Assembly (NCBI GenBank): GCA_025356715.1
Contig: JANXRU010000040.1
Location: 1-19,349 of the forward strand
Direction: 5' to 3'
From: Bacteroidota bacterium
GTDB taxonomy: Bacteria; Bacteroidota; Bacteroidia; B-17B0; B-17BO
Length of the DNA stretch: 19,349 nt
How positions within the stretch are numbered: position 1 is the stretch's first letter; every line of letters begins with the position of its first letter. A model generated the notes under the pieces. It was not told the origin of the DNA, did not search any database, and saw nothing but the letters and a program-made list of their open reading frames with translations. The position numbers and the translations under genes are program-made. Positions 8,893-16,312 of the stretch are shown one piece after another.

Positions 8893-8916
8893 ATATAGTA
8901 ATTATTTATACTATAT
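8893..8916. promoter_or_regulatory. Candidate Lrp-type operator (inverted repeat)
   Basis: Arms ATATAGTA (8893-8900) and TACTATAT (8909-8916) form a perfect 8-bp inverted repeat around an 8-bp AT spacer. The AG...CT ends and AT-rich centre resemble the Lrp box, though the half-sites are spaced about 3 bp wider than the classic 15-bp site. It lies 23 bp before the -7 box at 8940, between the divergent lrp and HglS-type genes, a position suited to activation or repression of the latter. Confidence 0.4.
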
Positions 8917-8939
8917 GGTATATATGATTATTATGTAGG

Positions 8940-8947
8940 TATTTTTG
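8940..8947 (+). promoter_or_regulatory. -7 promoter box (TATTTTTG)
   Basis: TATTTTTG is an exact TAnnTTTG match 23 nt before ATG 8971. The predicted start site is near 8954, giving a leader of about 17 nt. No clear TTG -33 element is seen, which would fit a promoter that depends on the neighbouring activator. Confidence 0.5.
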
Positions 8948-8970
8948 TGTCATATTAATTAACCTCAAAT

Positions 8971-9789
8971 ATGACAAAAAAAGACACATTACTAGGTAAA
9001 TTATGGGAACAATACACTGCTATTACCCCATCTGCAAAAAAAATTCACGCTCTATTAGAGGAAAAAGGTGAAATTATTGAAAATGATCATATTGCCATTC
9101 GAACATACAACGACAAGCGTGTGAATATTTCCGTCATTGAAAAACCCTTTTTGTCCGTTGGTTATGAAGCTAAAGGCGAATATGTTTTTGATTCAAAAAA
9201 ATTATATGCAAAGCATTATGAACATACAACAGATAAAGATGCCCCAAAAATATTTATATCAGAATTAGAATTGGAAAAATGCTCTCAGCAATTACAAGAA
9301 ACTATTAAATTAGTTTTAGATCATAGCGATCAGTCTCAATTTGAATCCAATGATCTCATCTTTAATGGAGCAGTTTGGAATTCAAAATCCCATACCATTT
9401 ACAATGCATTGCTACAAGAGTCGGAGTATGCAGCTTGGTTATATATATATGGATTTCGAGCTAATCATTTTACGATTAATGCTAATAAATTAAAAAGGTT
9501 TAATGATTTAGAAGCTTTAAATTTATTCTTAGAAGAAAATCAATGGGTGTTAAATTCATCTGGAGGAAAAATTAAAGGAACGCCAGCTCAATTACTTCAA
9601 CAATCAAGCACCTTAGCTGATTTACAAACGATTAAATTTGATGAGGGGCAAATAGCAATACCTTCCTGTTATTATGAATTTGCTTTAAGATACCCAATGG
9701 AGGATGGAAATTTGTACCAAGGGTTCATTGCGGCATCTGCTGATAAAATATTTGAAAGTACTGATGTAAAACTTCTATTATCTGTTTGA
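8971..9789 (+). CDS. DUF1338 / HglS-type 2-oxoadipate dioxygenase/decarboxylase
   Basis: The protein belongs to the DUF1338 family, whose characterised member HglS (YdcJ) is an Fe(II) enzyme converting 2-oxoadipate and O2 to D-2-hydroxyglutarate and CO2 in lysine catabolism. The HglS metal ligands (two His, one Glu) map to H40 in NDHIAIRTYN, H166 in FRANHFTIN and E236 in CYYEFALRYP. R44 keeps the H+4 spacing of the substrate-binding Arg. The length of 272 residues is shorter than the Pseudomonas enzyme (over 400) but fits the compact Bacteroidota form. The gene has its own promoter and a divergent Lrp regulator. It is followed by serB-serA and a YdiJ-type dehydrogenase, which would handle the product. 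Family is firm; 2-oxoadipate as substrate is inferred. Confidence 0.82.
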   Translation: MTKKDTLLGKLWEQYTAITPSAKKIHALLEEKGEIIENDHIAIRTYNDKRVNISVIEKPFLSVGYEAKGEYVFDSKKLYAKHYEHTTDKDAPKIFISELELEKCSQQLQETIKLVLDHSDQSQFESNDLIFNGAVWNSKSHTIYNALLQESEYAAWLYIYGFRANHFTINANKLKRFNDLEALNLFLEENQWVLNSSGGKIKGTPAQLLQQSSTLADLQTIKFDEGQIAIPSCYYEFALRYPMEDGNLYQGFIAASADKIFESTDVKLLLSV

Positions 9790-9795
9790 TAAACT

Positions 9796-9803
9796 TATCT
9801 TTG
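9796..9803 (+). promoter_or_regulatory. -7 promoter box (TATCTTTG) upstream of serB-serA
   Basis: TATCTTTG matches the TAnnTTTG consensus exactly, 7 nt after the HglS-type stop. If used, it gives the SerB-SerA gene its own promoter with a leader of roughly 100 nt. That leader contains an AT-rich 8-bp inverted repeat (9837-9844 with 9857-9864) that might fold but is too weak to call a terminator. No convincing -33 element is seen. Confidence 0.4.
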
Positions 9804-9911
9804 AGCCTTAATTTTCTTGACTCAATAAATTCAACTAAAAATCTAATTGATTCATAAGATTTTTGAGAAAAACAATACCATTGAAAAAACTAGTAAATAA
9901 ATAATTTAGAA

Positions 9912-11807
9912 ATGAAAGAAATACAAGAAACCTTTATTTTTGATTTTGACAGCACCTTTATTCAAGTTGAAGCATTGGATGTTTTATGTGAAGTTATTTA
10001 TGAAGATAGCGCCGCAGGAAAGCAAATTTTAAAGGAGATTCAACACCTTACTAACCTTGGAATGGAAGGTAAGTTGTCGCTTAAAGAATCATTAACTAAG
10101 CGAATTGGATTATTGCAAGCTAATCGAGACCATCTTGGAAACGTAATAGAAGTTCTGAAAAACAAAGTGTCAGATTCAGTTGTAAGAAATCGCAATTTTT
10201 TTAAACATTATGCAGGTCATATATATATAATCTCTAATGGATTTAAAGAAATAATTATGCCAATTGTTCAGGAATTTGGAATTAATCCTGAATTTGTTTT
10301 AGCAAATACTTTTAAGTTTGATCATGATGGTAAAATAATTGGCTTTGATGAAACCGATGAGTTGTGCGAAAATAAAGGGAAGGTATTAAAAATAAAGTCT
10401 TTGAAATTAGAAGGAGATGTTATTATGATTGGTGATGGATACACCGATTATGAAACGATGCAAGCGGGAGTTGTTTCTAAATTTTATGCATTTACCGAAA
10501 ATGTAAGTAGAGCAATTGTTATTGAAAAAGCTGACCGCATAGCTCCTTCTTTAGATGAGATATTATATGACTTATCTTATAAGGCTTCAGTATCCTACCC
10601 TAAAAATCGAATTAAAGTTTTGTTACTAGAGAATGTGCATCCTGATGCAAAACTCATATTTGAGAAAGAAGGATATGTCGTTGAATCTATAAAAGGCTCT
10701 TTACCTGAAGATGAATTGTGTGAAAAAATAAAAGACATTTCAATATTAGGTATTCGTTCTAAAACACAAATTACTCAGAAAGTTCTGGACTGTGCTACTA
10801 AACTGCACGCCATAGGCACATTTTGCATAGGCACTAATCAAATTAATTTAGAAGCATGTACTACAAAAGGTATTACCGTTTTTAACGCTCCCTATAGTAA
10901 TACGCGTTCCGTAGTTGAGCTTGCTTTAGGTGAAATGATTATGTTGATTCGTAATACTTTTGAGAAAAGCACTAAAATGCATAATGGAGTATGGGATAAA
11001 TCTGCGAATCATAGTGTTGAAATTCGAGGAAAGAAATTGGGAATTGTAGGCTATGGTAGTATAGGATCACAATTATCAGTTATCGCTGAAGCGTTAGGTA
11101 TGAAAGTGTATTTCTATGATGTCGTTGATAAATTGGCCTTAGGAAATGCAAAAAAATGTTCATCGTTGCACGAATTGTTATCGTTAGCTGATATAGTAAC
11201 GATGCACGTTGATGGAAGAAAAAGCAATGCAAATTTAATAGATGCAAAAGCTTTTGAACAAATGAAAGACGGTGTTGTGTTTATGAATTTATCTCGAGGA
11301 CACGTTGTAGATATCAAAGAGTTAATTGCAAATTTGAAAAGAAAAAAAATTAGAGGAGCTGCTGTTGATGTTTTTCCAGAAGAACCTGGTAGTAATGATG
11401 AGCCATTTGTTTCGGAATTGTGCGGATTACCAAATGTTATATTAACTCCACACGTTGGTGGAAGTACCGAAGAGGCTCAATTAGATATTGGTCATTATGT
11501 TGCTAACAAAGTTATTCAGTATATTAATACTGGTACAACATATGGCAGTGTTAATTTACCTGAAATACAATTGCCAGAACTGCAAAGCGCTCATCGTATC
11601 ATGCATATTCACGAAAATGTAAAAGGTATTTTAGCGCAAATCAATAATATTTTAGCGGAGTATGATAATAATATTTTAGGGCAATATTTGAAAACCAATG
11701 AGCAATTGGGTTATGTGATTACTGATATTGATAACTTGCATAACACAGAATTAGAAAGAAAATTAAAAGAAATACCAAATACCATTCGTTACCGAATATT
11801 ATATTAA
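9912..11807 (+). CDS. serA: Fused phosphoserine phosphatase-like (SerB) and D-3-phosphoglycerate dehydrogenase (SerA)
   Basis: This 631-residue fusion carries the first and last steps of phosphorylated serine synthesis. Residues 1-220 are a HAD phosphatase of SerB type: nucleophile and acid D11 and D13 in FDFDST, S108 in IISNG, K155, and the metal loop GDGYTD (174-179). Residues 232-545 are SerA: NAD-binding GYGSIG (380-385) and catalytic R462 (SRGHVVD), E491 (FPEEPG) and H514 (TPHVGG). Their spacing of 29 and 52 matches E. coli SerA R240, E269 and H292. A C-terminal ACT-like domain (about 558-631) could sense serine. All catalytic residues appear intact in both halves. The middle enzyme SerC is not in the window. 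SerA can also reduce 2-oxoglutarate to D-2-hydroxyglutarate, which links it to both neighbours. Confidence 0.92.
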   Translation: MKEIQETFIFDFDSTFIQVEALDVLCEVIYEDSAAGKQILKEIQHLTNLGMEGKLSLKESLTKRIGLLQANRDHLGNVIEVLKNKVSDSVVRNRNFFKHYAGHIYIISNGFKEIIMPIVQEFGINPEFVLANTFKFDHDGKIIGFDETDELCENKGKVLKIKSLKLEGDVIMIGDGYTDYETMQAGVVSKFYAFTENVSRAIVIEKADRIAPSLDEILYDLSYKASVSYPKNRIKVLLLENVHPDAKLIFEKEGYVVESIKGSLPEDELCEKIKDISILGIRSKTQITQKVLDCATKLHAIGTFCIGTNQINLEACTTKGITVFNAPYSNTRSVVELALGEMIMLIRNTFEKSTKMHNGVWDKSANHSVEIRGKKLGIVGYGSIGSQLSVIAEALGMKVYFYDVVDKLALGNAKKCSSLHELLSLADIVTMHVDGRKSNANLIDAKAFEQMKDGVVFMNLSRGHVVDIKELIANLKRKKIRGAAVDVFPEEPGSNDEPFVSELCGLPNVILTPHVGGSTEEAQLDIGHYVANKVIQYINTGTTYGSVNLPEIQLPELQSAHRIMHIHENVKGILAQINNILAEYDNNILGQYLKTNEQLGYVITDIDNLHNTELERKLKEIPNTIRYRILY

Positions 11808-11832
11808 CTAATAAGTATCGAGTTTTAGGTAG

Positions 11833-11876
11833 CACCATCTCTTAATATAAATTGAAAAGAGGTGGTGTTCCTTTTT
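11833..11876 (+). terminator. Hairpin terminator or attenuator between serB-serA and the dehydrogenase
   Basis: CACCATCTCTT (11833-11843) pairs with AAGAGGTGGTG (11857-11867) with a single G-T wobble and a 13-nt loop. It is followed by TTCCTTTTT. The T tract is interrupted, so termination may be partial and some transcripts may continue into the dehydrogenase, whose ATG is 19 nt further on. It also covers the GTG at 11862, which argues against that codon as a start. Confidence 0.6.
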
Positions 11877-11894
11877 AAATTCAATGATTTTAAA

Positions 11895-14819
11895 ATGAAC
11901 CTTCAACATTTAGCATCTTCATTAATTGGCGATTTGTATTTTGATAATACAATGAGAACTTTATATGCAACGGACGCAAGCGCTTATCGTGAAATGCCAT
12001 TAGCTGTTGCTATTCCTAAAACTAAAGAGGATATTGAAAAACTCATTCGTTTTGCAAAAGAAAACAAAACCAGTATTATCCCTCGAGCAGCAGGAACCTC
12101 ATTAGCTGGTCAGGTTGTTGGTAGTGGAATTATTGTTGATATCTCCAAGCATTTTAATAAAATAATATCAGTTGATCAAACAGAAAAAAGTGCTTGGGTA
12201 GAACCTGGCGTTGTTCGCGATGAACTTAATATACATTTGAAATCATTTGGTTTATTTTTTGGTCCTGAAACTTCTACGAGTAATCGTTGTATGATTGGCG
12301 GAATGGTTGGCAATAATGCCTGTGGTGCCCGGTCTGTTGTTTATGGATCTACACGAGAACATTTATTGGAAATTAAAGGATTTTTAGCAGATGGAAATGA
12401 GGTAACTTTTGGTTCAATTTCATCTCAAGAATTTGAAAATAAATGTCAAGGAATAAGTGTCGTTAGTCCTTTGGAACAACAAATCTATTTACAAGTTAAA
12501 CAATTATTATCTAATCCTGAAAATAGGATTTTGTTTGATGAAAATTATCCAAAAAAAACGATTCCTAGAAGAAACACAGGTTATGCGTTAGATTTATTAG
12601 GAGACGCAAACTGTTTCGGTAACTATAAAGAAAATTTTAATTTTTGTAAATTAATAGCAGGCTCTGAGGGTACTTTGTTTTTTGCAACAGCTATTAAATT
12701 AAATTTAGTAGATGCCTTAAAGCCATTTGCTGCACTGGTCTGTATTCATAGTCATAGTATTAATGATGCTTTGAAAGCCAATTTAGAAGCTTTGAAATTT
12801 AAGCCTGATAGTGTAGAATTGATAGATCATTATATTTTGGAATGCACTAAGGAAAATCTTGAACAAAGTAAAAATAGATTTTTTGTTCAAGGAGATCCAA
12901 AAGCTATTTTAGTTGTTGAATTTTTGCGTGATACTGAAGAAGAAATATTGACCGTATCTAAGGAAATGGAATCTGTCATTCGAAATAAAAATTTAGGGTA
13001 TCATTTTCCCCTTGTAACGGGAGAGGATACACAGAAAGTTTGGACACTTCGAAAAGCTGGACTCGGTTTATTGTCAAATATTCCAGGAGATGCTAAAGCA
13101 GTTGCAGTTATTGAAGACACTGCCGTTGACGTTGAAGACTTGCCAAATTTCATAGAAGAGTTTAATATTATTCTTGAAAAACGAGGATTGCACTGTGTTC
13201 ATTATGCGCATGCAGCTACTGGCGAATTACATTTAAGGCCGATTATCGATTTAAAAACAAAAGAGGGAACTATTTTATTTAGAACGATTGCAACTGATAT
13301 TGCTCATTTAGTAAAAAAGTATAAAGGATCGTTAAGTGGCGAACATGGAGATGGACGTTTACGTGGTGAATTTATTTCGTTAATGTTAGGTGACAAAATT
13401 TATCAAATTTTCAAAGATGTTAAACGTACTTGGGATCCATGGAATATTTTTAATCCAGGAAAAATAGTTGATACCCCTCCGATGGATACTTTTTTGAGAT
13501 ATACAGCTGATCAAAAAACGACGGAGGTTGAAACCTATTTTGATTTTACTCAAACGAATGGATTTTTAAGAGCAGCTGAAATGTGTAATGGCTCTGGTGA
13601 TTGCCGTAAAACAGAAAAAAGTGGCGGAACGATGTGTCCTAGTTATATGGCTACAAGAGATGAAAAACATACAACTAGAGCTCGGGCAAATATATTAAGA
13701 GAAACAATTACAAATTCTAATAAAGTAAATAAATTAGATCATAAAGAGATCTTAGAAGTAATGGATTTGTGCTTAAGCTGTAAAGGTTGTAAATCAGAGT
13801 GTCCTTCAAATGTGGATGTTGCTAAACTAAAGGCGGAATCTTTGCAGCATTATTATGATGCCAACGGCATTAAATTTCGTTCAAAATTAATTGGGCATAC
13901 GCCATTAATTAATAAATTATTTTCAAACATTCCTTGGGCTTATAATTTATCAACGAAAGGTTTCCTTGGTAATTTGATAAAAAAATCAACAGGGTTTGCG
14001 GTAGAGCGTCAATTGCCGTTGATGCATAAAATTACTTTTAATAAATGGTTTAACAACTACAGACAAGTAGGAAAATTTATTCATAAAAAAGTGTATTTGT
14101 ATGTCGATGAATTTTTAAATTATTATGATGTTGAGATAGGGCAAGTAGCGGTTAAACTATTAAACCGACTCGGGCACGAAGTAGTTATTCCAAATATTGG
14201 AATTAGTGGTAGAACTTATTTATCAAAAGGCATGGTAAAAAAAGCTCGAGACATTGCAGAAGAAAATGTACAACAAGTAAGTGATTGGATAAATGATGTA
14301 GATTATATTATAGGTATAGAGCCATCTGCTATTTTAACTTTTAGAGATGAATACCCAGAGTTATGTAGAGGTGAGCTAAAAAATAAAGCAAAGATATTAG
14401 GGTCGAAAGCATTATTAATAGAGGAGTTTTTAGCAATGGAAATGGATGCGGGTAGAATAACTACCAGTATGTTTACTGAGAAAGAAGAACGTGTTCGAAT
14501 GCATGGGCATTGTTTTCAAAAAGCCTTATCGTCTTTGGTGCCATTAAAGAAAATTTTATCACTACCAAAAAATTATACGGTTTTAAATATTCCAAGCGGT
14601 TGTTGTGGAATGGCGGGTTCTTTTGGTTATGAAAAAGAACATTACGATGTTTCTATGAAAATCGGAGAATTAGTATTGTTTCCTATCATACGCTCTGAAT
14701 CAGAAACAACGATCATTTCAGCATCGGGTACAAGTTGTCGCCATCAAATTGAAGATGGAACTAAAAGACATGCCAAGCATCCAGTAGAAATATTATTTGA
14801 GGCATTAAAAAACTTTTAG
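11895..14819 (+). CDS. FAD/Fe-S dehydrogenase of YdiJ type, likely D-2-hydroxyglutarate dehydrogenase
   Basis: This is a flavin oxidoreductase fused to an iron-sulfur module, about 974 residues from ATG 11895. The upstream GTG 11862 lies inside a hairpin. Domains in order: FAD-binding (PRAAGTSLAGQVVG near 63-76, then GPETSTSNRCMIGGMVGNN), FAD-oxidase C-terminal (GEHGDGRLRGEF near 490), a ferredoxin-like part with CNGSGDC...MCPSY (from about 564) and CLSCKGCKSECPSNVD (about 626), and a C-terminal cysteine-rich part with HGHCFQKAL and SGCCGMAGSFGYE (about 900). This is the layout of E. coli YdiJ, reported to oxidise D-2-hydroxyglutarate to 2-oxoglutarate. D-lactate or glycolate oxidation is the alternative. 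Electrons probably go to quinone at the membrane. Standing after HglS and SerA, both possible D-2-hydroxyglutarate sources, favours that substrate; this is inference from context. Confidence 0.85.
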   Translation: MNLQHLASSLIGDLYFDNTMRTLYATDASAYREMPLAVAIPKTKEDIEKLIRFAKENKTSIIPRAAGTSLAGQVVGSGIIVDISKHFNKIISVDQTEKSAWVEPGVVRDELNIHLKSFGLFFGPETSTSNRCMIGGMVGNNACGARSVVYGSTREHLLEIKGFLADGNEVTFGSISSQEFENKCQGISVVSPLEQQIYLQVKQLLSNPENRILFDENYPKKTIPRRNTGYALDLLGDANCFGNYKENFNFCKLIAGSEGTLFFATAIKLNLVDALKPFAALVCIHSHSINDALKANLEALKFKPDSVELIDHYILECTKENLEQSKNRFFVQGDPKAILVVEFLRDTEEEILTVSKEMESVIRNKNLGYHFPLVTGEDTQKVWTLRKAGLGLLSNIPGDAKAVAVIEDTAVDVEDLPNFIEEFNIILEKRGLHCVHYAHAATGELHLRPIIDLKTKEGTILFRTIATDIAHLVKKYKGSLSGEHGDGRLRGEFISLMLGDKIYQIFKDVKRTWDPWNIFNPGKIVDTPPMDTFLRYTADQKTTEVETYFDFTQTNGFLRAAEMCNGSGDCRKTEKSGGTMCPSYMATRDEKHTTRARANILRETITNSNKVNKLDHKEILEVMDLCLSCKGCKSECPSNVDVAKLKAESLQHYYDANGIKFRSKLIGHTPLINKLFSNIPWAYNLSTKGFLGNLIKKSTGFAVERQLPLMHKITFNKWFNNYRQVGKFIHKKVYLYVDEFLNYYDVEIGQVAVKLLNRLGHEVVIPNIGISGRTYLSKGMVKKARDIAEENVQQVSDWINDVDYIIGIEPSAILTFRDEYPELCRGELKNKAKILGSKALLIEEFLAMEMDAGRITTSMFTEKEERVRMHGHCFQKALSSLVPLKKILSLPKNYTVLNIPSGCCGMAGSFGYEKEHYDVSMKIGELVLFPIIRSESETTIISASGTSCRHQIEDGTKRHAKHPVEILFEALKNF

Positions 14820-14965
14820 GAGATTAGTAAAAAATCGAAAACATTATATTTGGAGTAACTACCTTTGAGTGGACACAAAAGTTAAGATTTTCTGCGCTAA
14901 CTTTAGAAGATGAAAAGTTATAAACAGAACTGTATGTTGAACCTATGTTGTTACCTATTAAATCA

Positions 14966-14998
14966 AAAACCCCTGAAAGCTTTGCTATCAGGTGTTTT
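14966..14998. terminator. Bidirectional hairpin terminator
   Basis: AAAACCCCTGA (14966-14976) pairs with TCAGGTGTTTT (14988-14998) with one mismatch. Inside, AGC-TTT-GCT extends the stem across an A-A mismatch. On the plus strand it is followed by a T-rich tract (CTTTGTTTT); on the minus strand by TTTTTG. It can end the dehydrogenase transcript 147 nt upstream. It would equally suit a minus-strand tRNA ending near 15015. Confidence 0.75.
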
Positions 14999-15012
14999 CT
15001 TTGTTTTACTTG

Positions 15013-15037
15013 TGGAACTAGCGAGAAACGGGTCGAA
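15013..15037 (-). other. tRNA 3'-end-like fragment, possible attachment-site remnant
   Basis: Read on the minus strand, 15037-15031 gives TTCGACC, a T-loop-like heptamer. It is followed by CGTTT, CTCGCTA and then a CCA at 15015-15013, with a hairpin terminator 15 nt later. The 5' side of the T-stem does not pair (ATTGG against CGTTT), and no D-arm or anticodon arm is present, so this is not a tRNA gene. The pattern is what integration into a tRNA 3' end can leave behind, but acceptor spacing is off by two bases, so the call is tentative. Confidence 0.25.
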
Positions 15038-15063
15038 CCAATTTTTACAAGATTTTCTTAACG

Positions 15064-15087
15064 TAAAAAAAGACCTTTTAGATCTTT
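15064..15087 (-). terminator. Weak intrinsic terminator (minus strand)
   Basis: On the minus strand AAAGATC (15087-15081) pairs with GGTCTTT (15075-15069), including one G-T pair, around a 5-nt loop. A T tract follows. It lies 150 nt after the stop of the minus-strand gene at 15237 and could end its transcript. Confidence 0.45.
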
Positions 15088-15236
15088 AAATACTTATGTA
15101 AAATACGGTAAAGAATATTGAAAGATTGGTCGTTTAAAATGCTACATTTCAAAAAATAGCTAGTCATTTTGCAGTTTTATCCATTAATAATTTCATTTAA
15201 CATTAAAAAAGAGGGGTTTTTACCTAAAACGCTGCT

Positions 15237-15947
15237 TTACTTTTTCTTTACCGAATACTCACCTATTTCATGTTTTACATTTTGATATGCCCTAATCCAC
15301 CTCGATAATCTTTTACGTAAATCATCCTTTAAGCTATAGTAAGAGAAGTCTTTGTAATAAGCGGTGGACTCTCCAAGTAGTTCTATATGTTCTGCTAGGC
15401 TTTCATTTGAATATTCCTCCATTAGCAAATCTAATTTGGCTTGTAATTCAGGGAGCGGTTTTTTAATTTTTTGTTTAGCACTAATATCTTTTAATCCTTG
15501 AGGGATTCTATATCGACCAGTCTGGATTTTCTTTTGTTTCCTTAGTGCGTATTTATCTACAGGAGTTTTTTCGACGCGTTCTCGTTCCGATTTTAACTCC
15601 ATATATCTAGCTAAATCAATATTTCTAGCCTCTAGTTCCTTGCTAAGATTAATAAGATCCTTTTTGTAAAAGTAAACGCTTTTACCTTTTAGGTATGTAT
15701 TAGTAAACTGAAACTCATCTCTAATAAAATTACCCACATTATTGTATGGTGCACTTTTAATGTATTTATGAATGTCGTAACTCATCACCCATTGGTCATT
15801 CTCCTTTCTAAGCTTTTTAAATTCTTTAGAAGCTTTATCTAATGCTTCCATTGAAAATTGTTTTTCAGCAGGCAATTTATTTGTACCAAGAACTATGGAT
15901 AATGATTCTTTTATTTCTTTTAATATTTGTAAGGCTTCGTCTGGCAT
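15237..15947 (-). CDS. Hypothetical charged protein of unknown function
   Basis: I do not recognise this protein. From ATG 15947 it has 236 residues, beginning MPDEALQILKEIKESLSIVL. An ATG at 16043 is also in frame, but its 32 extra residues span a good promoter box at 15990-15997, so I reject that longer form. The protein is very rich in Lys and Glu, with mostly helical stretches. The part QWVMSYDIHKYIK, then NNVGNFIRDEFQF, looks like a small DNA-binding or winged-helix-like segment, as seen in regulators and helper proteins of mobile elements, but no motif settles it. A basic patch (RKQKKIQTGRYRIPQG) sits in the centre. There is no signal peptide or membrane segment. It is monocistronic at the edge of an apparent island. 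It could be a regulator or recombination accessory protein. Confidence 0.65.
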   Translation of the reverse strand: MPDEALQILKEIKESLSIVLGTNKLPAEKQFSMEALDKASKEFKKLRKENDQWVMSYDIHKYIKSAPYNNVGNFIRDEFQFTNTYLKGKSVYFYKKDLINLSKELEARNIDLARYMELKSERERVEKTPVDKYALRKQKKIQTGRYRIPQGLKDISAKQKIKKPLPELQAKLDLLMEEYSNESLAEHIELLGESTAYYKDFSYYSLKDDLRKRLSRWIRAYQNVKHEIGEYSVKKK

Positions 15948-15989
15948 ATTAAAGTTTTTGATGCTTATAAATTCAATATATTTCGAGTG

Positions 15990-15997
15990 CAAATTTA
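15990..15997 (-). promoter_or_regulatory. -7 promoter box (TAAATTTG) for the 15237-15947 gene
   Basis: On the minus strand TAAATTTG matches TAnnTTTG exactly, 42 nt before ATG 15947. A TTG lies 24 bp upstream, slightly wider than the usual spacing to the -33 element. Its position inside the longer reading frame decides the start in favour of 15947. Confidence 0.55.
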
Positions 15998-16088
15998 TAA
16001 AAAATGGGAAAATATTGAACTCAAGAGTGTGCAATTTGTTCAATCCTTTTAGTCGGTAAAATGCCCTAGTAGAATGATACGAGGGGAG

Positions 16089-16140
16089 AATAGCTTTTGC
16101 TTAATGCCTTGAAAAGACATAGTTAAAAGCAAAGGCTATT
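16089..16140. repeat. Imperfect inverted repeat
   Basis: AATAGCTTTTGCTT (16089-16102) is mirrored by AAGCAAAGGCTATT (16127-16140) with one mismatch, enclosing 24 nt. It is too far from any coding end on either strand to be an obvious terminator and has no T tract. A mobile-element end or structured RNA are possible. Confidence 0.5.
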
Positions 16141-16180
16141 TTGGTTTGGCGCATTTTTTGCTTTGCCTCTGCTTAGGAAC

Positions 16181-16230
16181 ACCACTTTACCTGTTTCGTA
16201 AAGTAAAATAATGTACTGAAATACAGTGGT
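16181..16230. repeat. Nested hairpins
   Basis: The outer arms ACCACT (16181-16186) and AGTGGT (16225-16230) enclose the perfect 7-bp hairpin ACTTTAC-loop-GTAAAGT (16184-16204), which shares bases with the left outer arm. A 4-bp hairpin (16215-16227) competes with the right outer arm. The two folds are mutually exclusive in part, as in switching RNAs or folded single-stranded recombination sites. Confidence 0.45.
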
Positions 16231-16298
16231 TTATGTTTAATAACAATCAAATGATATAAAAAAGTATATACGGTAATACCAAAAATGCTAAATGTTAC

Positions 16299-16306
16299 TA
16301 TATTTG
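16299..16306 (+). promoter_or_regulatory. -7 promoter box (TATATTTG), plus strand
   Basis: TATATTTG is an exact TAnnTTTG match on the plus strand about 75 nt upstream of an orphan plus-strand terminator. No plus-strand gene follows. No TTG is seen at the usual -33 distance, which lowers confidence. Confidence 0.4.
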
Positions 16307-16312
16307 AATTGT

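Larger units (their letters stand above)
14820..15236. other. Non-coding junction region
   Basis: These 417 bases separate housekeeping genes from the accessory cassette. They hold the hairpin at 14966-14998, the tRNA-3'-end-like patch at 15013-15037 and the weak minus-strand terminator at 15064-15087. A reading frame at 14910-15089 (59 codons) runs through all three and is not credible as a gene. The remainder is AT-rich with no recognised element. The pair AAAAACCCCT (from 14965) and AGGGGTTTTT (about 15211) is a 10-bp inverted repeat about 240 bp apart, possibly a leftover second terminator arm. Confidence 0.6.

Noticed and set aside
11114..11317. 67-codon minus-strand frame opposite serA
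   Set aside because: Shadow frame inside a conserved dehydrogenase domain.
11862..11894. GTG start for the YdiJ-type dehydrogenase
   Set aside because: The codon lies in the 3' arm of a hairpin terminator, and the extra 11 residues (MVFLFKFNDFK) do not look like the family; ATG 11895 is preferred.
14868..14890. GAGTGGACACAAAAGTTAAG, resembling the end of an IS3- or IS481-type insertion sequence
   Set aside because: No transposase fragment, no matching second inverted end and no target duplication seen in the window; similarity is only by eye.
14910..15089. 59-codon plus-strand reading frame starting MKSYKQNCML
   Set aside because: It runs through a terminator hairpin, the tRNA-like patch and a second hairpin, and has no family features; chance frame in non-coding DNA.
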